Positions 24,700-33,870 of a DNA stretch of 64,000 nucleotides are shown here, in pieces. The notes below the pieces were generated by a model. It was not told where the DNA came from and ran no database searches. It saw only the letters and a list, made by a program, of their open reading frames with translations. Each line of letters opens with the position of its first letter. The stretch's first letter is position 1. This DNA is from Streptomyces sp. NBC_00670 (GTDB taxonomy: Bacteria > Actinomycetota > Actinomycetes > Streptomycetales > Streptomycetaceae). The position numbers and the translations under genes are program-made. The stretch covers positions 4,837,001-4,901,000 of the forward strand of contig NZ_CP109017.1 in NCBI RefSeq assembly GCF_036226765.1, read 5' to 3'.

Positions 24700-27600
24700 A
24701 TGCCCGCCCGTATCACCGACCCCGAGCAGCTCAAGGAGCTCCTCGGCATCCCGTTCACCCCGGAGCAGACGGCCTGCATCACCGCGCCGCCCGCCCCGCA
24801 GGTGATCGTGGCCGGAGCCGGCTCGGGCAAGACGACGGTGATGGCCGCGCGCGTGGTGTGGCTGGTCGGCACCGGCCAGGTCGCCCCCGAACAGGTGCTC
24901 GGGCTGACCTTCACCAACAAGGCCGCGGGCGAACTCGCCGAACGCGTCCGCAAGGCCCTGGTCGGGGCCGGCGTCACCGACCCCGACGCGATCGACCCGG
25001 ACAACCCGCCCGGCGAACCGCTGATCTCCACGTACCACGCCTTCGCCGGCCGGCTGCTCACCGACCACGGGCTGCGCATCGGGCTGGAACCGACCTCCCG
25101 CCTGCTCGCCGACGCCACCCGCTACCAGCTCGCCGCCCGCGTGCTCCGCGAGGCGCCCGGCCCCTACCCCGCCCTGACCCGGTCCTTCCCCGACCTGGTC
25201 GGCGACCTCCTCGCGCTGGACTCCGAACTCGCCGAGCACCTGGTGCGGCCCGAGGACGTCCAGGCGTACGACACCGGGCTGCTGGACACCCTGGAGGGCG
25301 TCCGGCTCGGCAACGCCGACCTGCGCAAGGTCCCCGAGGCGGCCGCCGCCCGCCGCTCCCTGGCCGGACTGGTGGCCCGCTACCGCGCCGCCAAACGCGA
25401 GCGGGACCTGCTCGACTTCGGCGACCAGATCGCCCTCTCCGCCGCCCTGGCGGGCCTGCCCGAGGTCGGCCGGATCCTGCGGGACGAGTTCCGCGTGGTG
25501 CTCCTCGACGAGTACCAGGACACCTCCGTCGCCCAGCGCGTCCTGCTCTCCGGGCTCTTCGGCGGCGGTACCGGCCACCCCGTCACCGCCGTCGGCGACC
25601 CCTGCCAGGCGATCTACGGCTGGCGCGGCGCCTCCGTCGCCAACCTGGACGACTTCCCCGAGCACTTCCCGCGTGCCGACGGCCGCCCCGCCACCCGCCA
25701 GGCGCTCAGCGAGAACCGGCGCAGCGGCGGCCGCCTCCTCGACCTCGCCAACGGCCTCGCCGCGCCCCTGCGGGCCATGCACGCGGGCGTGGAGGCACTG
25801 CGCCCGGCACCGGGCGCCGAACGCGACGGACAGGTCCGCTGTGCCCTGCTGCGCACCCACGCCGAGGAGATCGACTGGATCGCCGACGCGATCGCCCACC
25901 TGGTGCGCACCGGGAAGGAACCCGGCGAGATCGCGGTCCTGTGCCGCACGGCCGGTGACTTCGCCGAGATCCAGGGCGCCCTCGTCGCCCGTGACGTGCC
26001 CGTGGAGGTCGTCGGCCTCTCCGGGCTGCTGCATCTGCCCGAGGTCGCCGATCTGGTGGCCGTCTGCGAGGTGCTCCAGGACCCGGGCGCCAACGCCTCC
26101 CTGGTCCGCCTGCTCACCGGCCCGCGCTGGCGGATCGGCCCGCGCGACCTGGCCCTGCTGGGGCGGCGCGCCCGGCTGCTCGTGTCCCACGCGCGCGTGG
26201 CCGACGACGACCCCGATGCGCGCCTGGCCGCGGCGGTCGAGGGCGTCGACCCCACCGAGGTGATCTCGCTCGCGGACGCCCTCGACACCTTCCTGGAGCT
26301 GCCCCTGGAGGCGGAGCGCGAGGACGACGGACTGCCGTTCTCGGCCGACGCCCGCGTACGGTTCGCGCGGCTCGCCGCCGAACTGCGCGACCTGCGCCGC
26401 TCGCTCGCCGACCCGCTGATGGACGTCCTGCACCGCGTGCTCGCCGTCACCGGTCTGGAGGTCGAACTGTCCGCCTCCCCGCACGCGCTGGCCGCCCGCC
26501 GCCGCGAGACCCTGGCCAACTTCCTGGACGTCGCCGCCTCCTTCGCCGCCAACGAACCCGAGGCGAGCCTGCTGGCCTTCCTGGGGTTCCTGCGCACCGC
26601 CGCACAGTACGAGAAGGGCCTGGACAACGCGCTGCCCGGCGGCGAGAACACCGTCAAGGTACTCACCGCCCACAAGTCCAAGGGCCTGGAGTGGGACGTC
26701 GTCGCCGTCCCCGGACTGGTCACCGGCACCTTCCCGAGCACCCAGGGGCGTGAGAAGTGGACCGCCCAGGGCAAGGTGCTGCCGCACCCGCTGCGCGGCG
26801 ACGCCGACACGCTCCCCGAGGTGGAGTCATGGGACTCCCGGGGGCTGCGCGCCTTCCACGAGGCGATGAAGGAGCACCAGCTCACCGAGGAGCTGCGCCT
26901 CGGCTACGTCACCTTCACCCGGCCCCGGTCGCTGCTGCTCGGCTCCGGTCACTGGTGGGGCCCGTCCCAGAAGAAGCCCCGCGGCCCCTCCGGCTTCCTC
27001 ACGGCCCTGTACGAACACTGCGCCGCCGGGCACGGCGAGATCGAGGCCTGGGCGGAACCGCCGGCCGAGGACGAGGAGAACCCCGCCCTGCGCGCGGCCG
27101 CCGCCGACCAGGCCTGGCCGCTCCCGCTGGACGAGGCGGCACTGGCCCGCCGCCGGGCCGCCGCCGAGACCGTACTGGCGCACCTGGACCGCACGCTCGC
27201 GCACCCGCGGGAGGCGGCCGCCCGCCCCGGGGCCGCACACGACCCGTCCCTGCCCCCGTCCTCCTACGAGGACCCGGACTGGCCGCCGCCGGACGACGAG
27301 CCGCCCTACGACCTGCCGGACGACGAGCCGCTCTACGACCTGCCGGACGACGAGCCCCCTTACGAGCCGCCCTACGACGAGCCGGTCCCCGAGGAGGGCA
27401 CCGGCGCCGGCACCTCCGACTGGGACGCGTGGACGGCCGACCGCCCCGTCGTGCCGCACCAGGCCCCGGCCCCCGAGGCACCGGCGGACCCGGAGCGGGT
27501 GCCCCGGTCCCGTCTCGGCGACCTGGCCGGTGGCGATCCGCTGACCCCCGAGGAGGCCCGCACGCTCGCCTCCTGGGACCGCGACCTCGACGCGCTCACC

Positions 27601-28413
27601 GGCGAGCTGCTGCGGGCCCGCGCGAACGTCACCGAGGTCGTCCTCCCGGCCTCGCTGACCGCCTCGCAGCTGATGAGACTGGCCGCCGACCCCGACGGCC
27701 TCGCGCAGGAACTCGCCCGCCCCATGCCCCGCCCCCCGCAGCCGGCCGCCCGCCGGGGTACCCGGTTCCACGCCTGGATCGAAACCCGGTTCGAGGCCCT
27801 GCGACTGCCGATGCTGGAACCCGAGGAGCTGCCCGGCACCGAGGCGGAGATCGCCGACGAGCGCGATCTGGAGGCCCTCAAGGAGGCCTTCGCACGCACG
27901 CCCTACGCCCACCGCACCCCGTACCGCGTGGAGGCCCCCTTCCAGCTGGGCATCGCCGGACGTGTCGTACGGGGTCGCATCGACGCCGTCTACCGAGAGG
28001 GCGAGGGCGACGCGGCGACGTACGAGATCGTCGACTGGAAGACCAACCGGGCGCCCACCGCCGACCCGCTGCAGCTGGCCGTGTACCGGGTGGCCTGGGC
28101 CGAGCAGCAGGGCGTGCCCCTGGAGCGGGTCACGGCCGCGTTCGTGTACGTGCGCGGCGGCGAGGTCGTACGGCCGCGGAATCTGCCCGGCCGTGCCGAA
28201 CTGGAGCGGCTCCTCGGCGCCGACGAGGCCGACGAGCGGGTCGGCGAGCGGACCGGCGGACGGGCCGGGGCGGAGCCCTCGCCGTCGGCCGGGGACGACG
28301 GGTCGTTCGGCGGCGGCACCGCAATGATCATCGGTGAACCCGAAACGATCACCGACGGTGTCCCGCCGCCCACCGGCGAACCGCCGGGCGGGGATGTCGG
28401 TCCAGGCCGTTAG
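24700..28413 (+). CDS. adnB: AdnB-type ATP-dependent helicase-nuclease subunit
   Basis: A 1237-residue partner of AdnA. Walker A GAGSGKTT at 39-46, motif II LLDEYQD near 268, motif III GDPCQAIYGWRGA, motif V LTAHKSKGLEWD near 655, and a C-terminal nuclease with IVDWKTNRAPT near 1110 and QLAVYR. No cysteine cluster, unlike AdnA. Between motor and nuclease (about 845-925) lies a proline-rich acidic linker containing a repeated PPYDLPDDE unit. No ribosome-binding site is evident; a TAGCCT hexamer 6 nt before the ATG suggests a leaderless transcript and its own promoter in the 111-bp gap after adnA. Longer than typical AdnB because of the linker. Confidence 0.88.
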   Translation: MPARITDPEQLKELLGIPFTPEQTACITAPPAPQVIVAGAGSGKTTVMAARVVWLVGTGQVAPEQVLGLTFTNKAAGELAERVRKALVGAGVTDPDAIDPDNPPGEPLISTYHAFAGRLLTDHGLRIGLEPTSRLLADATRYQLAARVLREAPGPYPALTRSFPDLVGDLLALDSELAEHLVRPEDVQAYDTGLLDTLEGVRLGNADLRKVPEAAAARRSLAGLVARYRAAKRERDLLDFGDQIALSAALAGLPEVGRILRDEFRVVLLDEYQDTSVAQRVLLSGLFGGGTGHPVTAVGDPCQAIYGWRGASVANLDDFPEHFPRADGRPATRQALSENRRSGGRLLDLANGLAAPLRAMHAGVEALRPAPGAERDGQVRCALLRTHAEEIDWIADAIAHLVRTGKEPGEIAVLCRTAGDFAEIQGALVARDVPVEVVGLSGLLHLPEVADLVAVCEVLQDPGANASLVRLLTGPRWRIGPRDLALLGRRARLLVSHARVADDDPDARLAAAVEGVDPTEVISLADALDTFLELPLEAEREDDGLPFSADARVRFARLAAELRDLRRSLADPLMDVLHRVLAVTGLEVELSASPHALAARRRETLANFLDVAASFAANEPEASLLAFLGFLRTAAQYEKGLDNALPGGENTVKVLTAHKSKGLEWDVVAVPGLVTGTFPSTQGREKWTAQGKVLPHPLRGDADTLPEVESWDSRGLRAFHEAMKEHQLTEELRLGYVTFTRPRSLLLGSGHWWGPSQKKPRGPSGFLTALYEHCAAGHGEIEAWAEPPAEDEENPALRAAAADQAWPLPLDEAALARRRAAAETVLAHLDRTLAHPREAAARPGAAHDPSLPPSSYEDPDWPPPDDEPPYDLPDDEPLYDLPDDEPPYEPPYDEPVPEEGTGAGTSDWDAWTADRPVVPHQAPAPEAPADPERVPRSRLGDLAGGDPLTPEEARTLASWDRDLDALTGELLRARANVTEVVLPASLTASQLMRLAADPDGLAQELARPMPRPPQPAARRGTRFHAWIETRFEALRLPMLEPEELPGTEAEIADERDLEALKEAFARTPYAHRTPYRVEAPFQLGIAGRVVRGRIDAVYREGEGDAATYEIVDWKTNRAPTADPLQLAVYRVAWAEQQGVPLERVTAAFVYVRGGEVVRPRNLPGRAELERLLGADEADERVGERTGGRAGAEPSPSAGDDGSFGGGTAMIIGEPETITDGVPPPTGEPPGGDVGPGR

Positions 28414-28423
28414 GCTCGTGGGT

Positions 28424-29827
28424 ATGAGCACCACCCCGGACAGCGCCGTCCGCACGTACATCGACCGTCACCGCGCCGCCTTCCTCGACGACCTCATGGA
28501 GTGGCTGCGCATCCCGTCGGTGTCCGCGCAGCCCGAGCACGCCCCGGACGTACGGCGCAGCGCCGAGTGGCTCGCCGCCCGGCTGGCGGAGACCGGCTTC
28601 CCGACCGCCGAGGTGTGGCCCACGCCGGGCGCCCCCGCCGTCTTCGCCGAGTGGCCCTCCGAGGACCCGGACGCGCCCACCGTGCTCGTCTACGGCCACC
28701 ACGACGTGCAGCCCGCCGCCCGCGAGGACGGCTGGGACGGCGACCCCTTCGTGCCGGAGATCCGCGGCGACCGCCTGTACGCGCGCGGGGCCGCGGACGA
28801 CAAGGGCCAGGTGTTCTTCCACACACTGGGCGTCCGCGCGCACCTGGCAGCCACCGGGCGCGACACCCCCGCCGTCCATCTCAAACTGCTGATCGAGGGC
28901 GAGGAGGAATCCGGCTCCCCGCACTTCCGGACCCTCGTCGAGGAGAACGCCGACCGGCTCGCCGCCGACGCCGTGATCATCTCCGACACCGGCATGTGGT
29001 CCGAGGACACCCCCACGGTCTGCACGGGCATGCGCGGCCTCGCCGAGTGCGAGATCGTCCTGCACGGCCCCGACCAGGACATCCACTCCGGCTCGTTCGG
29101 GGGCGCGGTCCCCAATCCGGCCACCGCCGTCGCCCGCCTGGTCGCCGCGCTGCACGACGAGCACGCGCGCGTGGCGGTCCCCGGCTTCTACGACGGTGTG
29201 GCCGAACTCACCGACCGCGAGCGCGCCCTCTTCGCCGAGCTGCCCTTCGACGAGGAGCGGTGGCTGCGCACCGCGAGATCCACGGCCACCCACGGAGAGG
29301 CCGGCTACACCACCCTGGAGCGCGTCTGGGCCCGCCCCACCGCCGAGGTCAACGGCATCGGCGGGGGCTACCAGGGGCCCGGGAGCAAGACCGTCGTCCC
29401 GTCCTCGGCGCGGGTCAAGCTGTCCTTCCGGCTGGTCGCCGGGCAGGACCCCGACCACATCGAGAAGGCGGTGCGCACCTGGGCCGTCGACCAGGTGCCC
29501 GCCGGAATCCGCTGCGAAATCACCTTCGGCCCGGCCACCCGCCCGTGCCTGACCCCGCTGGACCACCCGGCGCTGCGGTCGGTCGTACGGGCGATGGGCC
29601 GGGCCTTCGGGCAGCCGGTCCGGTACACCCGGGAGGGCGGCTCCGGCCCCGCCGCCGACCTCCAGGAGGTGCTCGGCGCCCCGGTGCTGTTCCTCGGCAT
29701 CTCCGTGCCCTCCGACGGCTGGCACGCACCGAACGAGAAGGTCGAGCTCGACCTGCTCCTCAAGGGCGCCGAGACCGGCGCCCACCTGTGGAGCGACCTC
29801 GGGGAGAACTGGCGCCATGAGGGGTGA
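28424..29827 (+). CDS. M20 family dipeptidase/amidohydrolase
   Basis: A 467-residue zinc peptidase of the M20/CNDP-like dipeptidase group. The first metal ligand lies in VYGHHDVQP (near 90), the bridging Asp in YARGAADDKGQ (near 124) and the catalytic Glu pair in IEGEEESGS (near 158). A dimerisation lid domain and a C-terminal catalytic half follow, ending with the HAPNEKV ligand block. It is probably cytoplasmic, as no signal peptide is seen. TAGGCT lies 7 nt before the ATG, so it is probably leaderless. In mycobacteria another gene (an ion-channel-like protein) occupies this position between AdnB and NudC. Confidence 0.9.
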   Translation: MSTTPDSAVRTYIDRHRAAFLDDLMEWLRIPSVSAQPEHAPDVRRSAEWLAARLAETGFPTAEVWPTPGAPAVFAEWPSEDPDAPTVLVYGHHDVQPAAREDGWDGDPFVPEIRGDRLYARGAADDKGQVFFHTLGVRAHLAATGRDTPAVHLKLLIEGEEESGSPHFRTLVEENADRLAADAVIISDTGMWSEDTPTVCTGMRGLAECEIVLHGPDQDIHSGSFGGAVPNPATAVARLVAALHDEHARVAVPGFYDGVAELTDRERALFAELPFDEERWLRTARSTATHGEAGYTTLERVWARPTAEVNGIGGGYQGPGSKTVVPSSARVKLSFRLVAGQDPDHIEKAVRTWAVDQVPAGIRCEITFGPATRPCLTPLDHPALRSVVRAMGRAFGQPVRYTREGGSGPAADLQEVLGAPVLFLGISVPSDGWHAPNEKVELDLLLKGAETGAHLWSDLGENWRHEG

Positions 29828-29992
29828 GCGTCCCGCAGGGCGGACCGGCCGCCGCCCCCGCCCACGGGCGCGGCACACTGGAGGAACCGCCCCGGACACC
29901 CCGAACCCGCCGGACCCGGTCGCCTCCCGCCGTACGTCCCGCTGAACCGCCCACCCGAATCCACCGCTGCACTGGGGGAGTTGGAAGCACCT

Positions 29993-30940
29993 GTGACCAC
30001 CTGGACCGACCACACCGCCGACCGCGACCGGCCCGTCTCACTCACCGCCCCGAGCGGCGTCGACCGGGCCGCCCACCACCGGCTCGACGAGGCATGGCTC
30101 GCGGCGGCCTGGAGCCACCCCTCGACGCGCTGCTTCGTGGTCTCCGGCGGCCAGGTCCTCATCGACGAGACGGAGGACGGCAGGACCGAGCTGGTCATGA
30201 CGCCGTCCTTCGAGGCCCCGCTGACCGAGGCGCACCGCTATTTCCTCGGCACGGACGACGACGGAGTGAGCTACTTCGCGCTCCAGAAGGACGCGCTGCC
30301 GGGCCGCTTCGACCAGTCCGCACGCCCCGCCGGGCTGCGCGAGGCCGGGCTGCTGCTGTCCCCGCGGGACGCGGGCCTGATGGTGCACGCGGTCGCCCTG
30401 GAGAACTGGCAGCGGCTGCACCGCTACTGCTCCCGCTGCGGCGAACGCACGGTGATCGCGGCGGCCGGCCACATCCGCCGCTGCCCCGCGTGCGGCGCCG
30501 AGCACTACCCGCGCACCGACCCCGCCGTGATCATGGCGGTCACGGACGACCAGGACCGCATCCTGCTCGGCCGCCAGGTGCACTGGCCCGAGGGGCGCTT
30601 CTCCACGCTCGCCGGATTCGTCGAGCCGGGGGAGTCCATCGAGCAGTCCGTGCGCCGGGAGGTCTTCGAGGAGGCCGGCATCACCGTCGGCGAGGTCCAG
30701 TACGTCGCCAGCCAGCCCTGGCCCTTCCCCTCCAGCCTCATGCTCGGCTTCATGGCCCAGGCCACCGACACCGACATCAACGTCGACGGCGACGAGATCC
30801 ACGAGGCGCGCTGGTTCTCCCGCGAGGACCTGCGGGCCGGCTTCGAGTCCGGCGAGGTCCTCCCGCCGTACGGCATCTCGATCGCGGCCCGTCTGATCGA
30901 ACTGTGGTACGGCAAGCCGCTGCCGACCAGGGCCGTCTGA
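29993..30940 (+). CDS. nudC: NAD(+) diphosphatase / NAD-RNA decapping Nudix enzyme
   Basis: A 315-residue NudC. A zinc ribbon with Cys146, Cys149, Cys164 and Cys167 precedes the Nudix box (GFVEPGES, then REVFEEAGI, near 208-230). The SQPWPFPSSLMLGF signature specific to NADH pyrophosphatases follows. It hydrolyses NAD(H) to NMN(H) and AMP and removes NAD caps from RNA. GTG at 29993 is chosen because GGAAG lies 5 nt upstream; an in-frame TTG at 29981 overlaps that site. It converges on the mycoredoxin gene through a shared terminator. Confidence 0.93.
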   Translation: MTTWTDHTADRDRPVSLTAPSGVDRAAHHRLDEAWLAAAWSHPSTRCFVVSGGQVLIDETEDGRTELVMTPSFEAPLTEAHRYFLGTDDDGVSYFALQKDALPGRFDQSARPAGLREAGLLLSPRDAGLMVHAVALENWQRLHRYCSRCGERTVIAAAGHIRRCPACGAEHYPRTDPAVIMAVTDDQDRILLGRQVHWPEGRFSTLAGFVEPGESIEQSVRREVFEEAGITVGEVQYVASQPWPFPSSLMLGFMAQATDTDINVDGDEIHEARWFSREDLRAGFESGEVLPPYGISIAARLIELWYGKPLPTRAV

Positions 30941-30968
30941 GGCGGGAGACCGCCGCCGGACGCGAGCA

Positions 30969-31006
30969 CGCGCGAAGGCCCCCGCACCTGCGGGGGCCTT
31001 CGCGCG
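30969..31006. terminator. Bidirectional terminator between nudC and mycoredoxin gene
   Basis: A perfect 17-bp stem (CGCGCGAAGGCCCCCGC and its complement) with an ACCT loop, followed by an A/T-biased tail. It lies midway between two convergent genes. Confidence 0.9.
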
Positions 31007-31031
31007 TGAAAAGGGGGGACGGGGGTGGGCG

Positions 31032-31286
31032 TCAGGCGGCCATGGCCTGCTTGACCTGGGCCAGGGACGGGTTGGTCATCACGGTCTCGGAGCCGGAGGG
31101 GGAGACGACCAGGACGGTCGGAACCGTCTGATTGCCGTCGTTCACCTTCTCCACGAACGCCGCGGACCGCGGGTCCTGCTCGATGTTGATCTCGTCGTAC
31201 GAGATGCCCTCACGGTTCATTTGGCTTTTCAGCCGGCGGCAGTAGCCGCACCACGTGGTGCTGTACATCGTCACAGTGCCCGACAT
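31032..31286 (-). CDS. mrx1: Mycoredoxin / glutaredoxin-like protein
   Basis: An 84-residue thioredoxin-fold protein with the active site CGYC (Cys13 and Cys16) and the cis-Pro motif TVPTVLV. It matches mycoredoxin-1, which reduces mycothiol mixed disulphides at the expense of mycothiol. The ATG at 31286 has GAAGGAG about 11 nt upstream. A sigma-R-type promoter lies 58-83 bp upstream, consistent with thiol-oxidative-stress control. The gene diverges from uvrD2, as the order nudC-mrx-uvrD2 in mycobacteria would predict, except that here it is on the opposite strand. Confidence 0.9.
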   Translation of the reverse strand: MSGTVTMYSTTWCGYCRRLKSQMNREGISYDEINIEQDPRSAAFVEKVNDGNQTVPTVLVVSPSGSETVMTNPSLAQVKQAMAA

Positions 31287-31343
31287 GTCGGTCCGTGCTC
31301 CTTCTCTCGTCAATGAGCGGGATGCGTGATCGCTGACGTGTTG

Positions 31344-31369
31344 AACGCATGTGAAGGTTCTGTCATTCC
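31344..31369 (-). promoter_or_regulatory. Sigma-R-type promoter for the mycoredoxin gene
   Basis: Read on the minus strand, GGGAAT with core GGAAT (31369-31365) and GTT (31346-31344) are separated by exactly 18 bp. This matches the GGAAT-N18/19-GTT consensus of the thiol-stress sigma factor SigR (SigH in mycobacteria). The transcription start would be about 50 nt before the ATG. Confidence 0.7.
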
Positions 31370-31484
31370 CGGGCGTGGCCGCTAGCCCTGCCGACGCGAG
31401 GACGGACGGTATTAGTACGACTACGGACGCCTCCCTGTGGACAACCCGCCGCACCCGTCCCCGCCGACCTGGCAGCATGGCGGG

Positions 31485-33704
31485 GTGACAGCAGCAACGC
31501 ATTCCCCCCTCTTCCCACGGGTACCGGACTCCCCGGACGCCGTGCTCGACGGGCTCGACCCCGAGCAGCGCGCCGTGGCCACGGCGCTGCACGGCCCGGT
31601 GTGCGTGCTGGCCGGGGCCGGGACGGGCAAGACGCGGGCGATCACCCACCGCATCGCCTACGGGGTGCGCGCCGGCATCCTCCAGCCCTCCAGCGTGCTC
31701 GCCGTCACCTTCACCAACCGCGCCGCGGGCGAGATGCGCGGCCGGCTGCGTCAGCTCGGCGCCGCCGGCGTCCAGGCCCGTACGTTCCACTCCGCGGCCC
31801 TTCGCCAGTTGCAGTACTTCTGGCCGAAGGCGGTCGGCGGCCCCCTGCCCCGGATCGTCGACCGCAAGATCCAGCTCGTCGCGGACGCGGCCGCCGCCTC
31901 CCGCATCCGCCTCGACCGCAACGAGCTGCGGGACGTCACCGCCGAGATCGAGTGGTCCAAGGTCACCCAGACCGTCCCCGGCGACTACGCCGCGGCGGCC
32001 GCCAAGGCCTCCCGCGAAGCCCCCCGCGACCCCGCCGAGATCGCCAAGCTCTACGAGGCCTACGAGGAGATCAAGCGCGACCGCGCCGTCATCGACTTCG
32101 AGGACGTGCTGCTGCTCACCGTCGGCATCCTCCAGGACCGGCGGGACGTCGCCGAGCAGGTCCGCGCCCAGTACCAGCACTTCGTGGTCGACGAGTACCA
32201 GGACGTCAGCCCCCTCCAGCAGCGCCTGCTGGAGCTGTGGCTCGGCGACCGCGACGACCTGTGCGTCGTCGGCGACGCCAGCCAGACCATCTACTCCTTC
32301 ACCGGCGCCACCCCCGACCATCTGCTCGACTTCCGGGTCCGCCACCCCGGGGCCACCGTCGTCAAACTCGTCCGCGACTACCGCTCCACACCCCAGGTGG
32401 TCCACCTCGCCAACGGACTGCTCTCCCAGGCCCGCGGCCGCGCCGCCGACCACCGACTGGAGCTCGTCTCGCAACGCCCCGCGGGGCCCGAGCCCTCCTA
32501 CGCCGACTACGCCGACGAACCCTCCGAGGCCGAGGGCGCCGCCCGCCATGTGCGCGCACTGCTGGACGCCGGGGTCCCCGCGGCGGAGATCGCGATCCTG
32601 TTCCGCACCAACTCCCAGTCCGAGACGTACGAACAGGCACTGGCCGACGCCGGGATCCCCTACCAGCTGCGCGGCGCCGAGCGCTTCTTCGACCGGCCCG
32701 AGGTGCGCAGAGCGATCCTCGCCCTGCGCGCCGCCGCCCGCTTCGGGGCCAACGACTCCCGGCTCGACGACGTGGACGACCTGCCCTCCCAGGTGCGTGC
32801 CGTGCTCTCCGGCGAGGGCTGGACCGCAGAACCGCCGGCCGGCTCCGGCGCGGTCAGGGAACGCTGGGAGTCGCTGGCCGCGCTGGTGCACCTCGCCCGC
32901 GATGTCGCTGCCGCCGGGCCGGCCGTCACTCTTGCCGACCTCGTCGCCGAACTGGACGAACGGGCCGGCGCCCAGCACGCCCCCACGGTGCAGGGCGTCA
33001 CCCTCGCCTCACTGCACTCCGCCAAGGGACTGGAGTGGGACGTCGTCTTCCTGGTCGGTGTAGCCGAGGGGATGATGCCCATCAGCTACGCCAAGACCGA
33101 CGAGCAGGTGGAGGAGGAGCGCCGGCTCCTCTACGTCGGCGTCACCCGTGCGCGGGAACGTCTCTTCGTCTCCTGGGCGCTCTCCCGCTCGCCCGGCGGG
33201 CGCCCCAACCGCCGTCCCAGCCGGTTCCTCGACGGGCTGCGCCCCGGCTCGACCGCGGCGGGGAGCAGGAGCGGCGGCGCGGGGGGTGCCGGGGGAGTGG
33301 AGCGCGGCTTCGGTTCCGCCGTCCGCGGCGGTGCGGCGGGTGCCGTGCCGGCCGCGCGCCGCACCCGCCGGACGGTGGCCCGCTGCAAGGTCTGCGGCCG
33401 CACCCTGACCGAGGCCGGCGAGATGAAGCTGATGCGCTGCGAGGACTGCCCCTCCGACATGGACGAGGGGCTGTACGAGCGGCTGCGGGAGTGGCGGGCC
33501 GTGCAGGCGGGGCGCAGCGGACAGCCGGCCTTCTGCGTGTTCACCGACAGGACGCTCATGGCGATCGCCGAGACCGTGCCCGAGGAGCCGGAGGAGCTGG
33601 CGCGGATTCCCGGCGTCGGCATGCGGAAGTACAAGCGGTACGGAGCCGATGTGCTGGCCATCTGCGCAGGCCAGGAGGTTGGGGAGGGGGAGGAGGAAGT
33701 TTGA
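31485..33704 (+). CDS. uvrD2: UvrD2-type DNA helicase with tetracysteine and HRDC domains
   Basis: A 739-residue superfamily-1 helicase. Walker A AGAGTGKTR near 45, motif II VDEYQD near 238, motif III GDASQTIYSFTGA near 262 and motif V LASLHSAKGLEWD near 510. A low-complexity linker is followed by a tetracysteine module (CKVC and CEDC near 634-655) and a C-terminal HRDC domain (about 675-730). This architecture is that of actinobacterial UvrD2, a 3'-5' helicase essential in M. tuberculosis. The GTG at 31485 is the likeliest start; an upstream in-frame ATG at 31437 would add 16 residues of proline-rich sequence. Confidence 0.9.
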   Translation: MTAATHSPLFPRVPDSPDAVLDGLDPEQRAVATALHGPVCVLAGAGTGKTRAITHRIAYGVRAGILQPSSVLAVTFTNRAAGEMRGRLRQLGAAGVQARTFHSAALRQLQYFWPKAVGGPLPRIVDRKIQLVADAAAASRIRLDRNELRDVTAEIEWSKVTQTVPGDYAAAAAKASREAPRDPAEIAKLYEAYEEIKRDRAVIDFEDVLLLTVGILQDRRDVAEQVRAQYQHFVVDEYQDVSPLQQRLLELWLGDRDDLCVVGDASQTIYSFTGATPDHLLDFRVRHPGATVVKLVRDYRSTPQVVHLANGLLSQARGRAADHRLELVSQRPAGPEPSYADYADEPSEAEGAARHVRALLDAGVPAAEIAILFRTNSQSETYEQALADAGIPYQLRGAERFFDRPEVRRAILALRAAARFGANDSRLDDVDDLPSQVRAVLSGEGWTAEPPAGSGAVRERWESLAALVHLARDVAAAGPAVTLADLVAELDERAGAQHAPTVQGVTLASLHSAKGLEWDVVFLVGVAEGMMPISYAKTDEQVEEERRLLYVGVTRARERLFVSWALSRSPGGRPNRRPSRFLDGLRPGSTAAGSRSGGAGGAGGVERGFGSAVRGGAAGAVPAARRTRRTVARCKVCGRTLTEAGEMKLMRCEDCPSDMDEGLYERLREWRAVQAGRSGQPAFCVFTDRTLMAIAETVPEEPEELARIPGVGMRKYKRYGADVLAICAGQEVGEGEEEV

Positions 33705-33716
33705 GCCCAACTCGTC

Positions 33717-33757
33717 GAAAAAATAGTTTGCGCATGCCCGGGGAATCCCCATAGGTT
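33717..33757 (+). promoter_or_regulatory. WhiB7/WblC-type promoter upstream of the wblC leader
   Basis: An AT-rich block (GAAAAAATAG, 33717-33726) lies directly upstream of a -35 (TTGCGC, 33728-33733), with TAGGTT (33752-33757) as -10 at an 18-bp spacing. An AT-rich patch just upstream of -35 is the known binding signature of WhiB7-family regulators at their own and target promoters, so this fits autoactivation of wblC. The start would be near 33764. Confidence 0.6.
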
Positions 33758-33870
33758 CTAAGCCACGGGGACGGCGGCCTTCTCCAAGGCCCCGATTCCG
33801 TGTTGTACTTGCACATCCGAACGGATCGGCTCACCACCGGTCCCAGAGACGCCGAAGGGAGGCGAGTCCA

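Noticed and set aside
21169..26787. Very long open frame on the minus strand across both AdnA and AdnB genes
   Set aside because: It is antisense to two genes with intact helicase and nuclease motifs and has no recognisable domain. It is the usual high-GC shadow.
33742..33760. Sigma-R promoter in front of wblC (GGGAAT at 33741)
   Set aside because: No GTT element lies 18-19 bp downstream; the AT-rich -35/-10 pair fits better.
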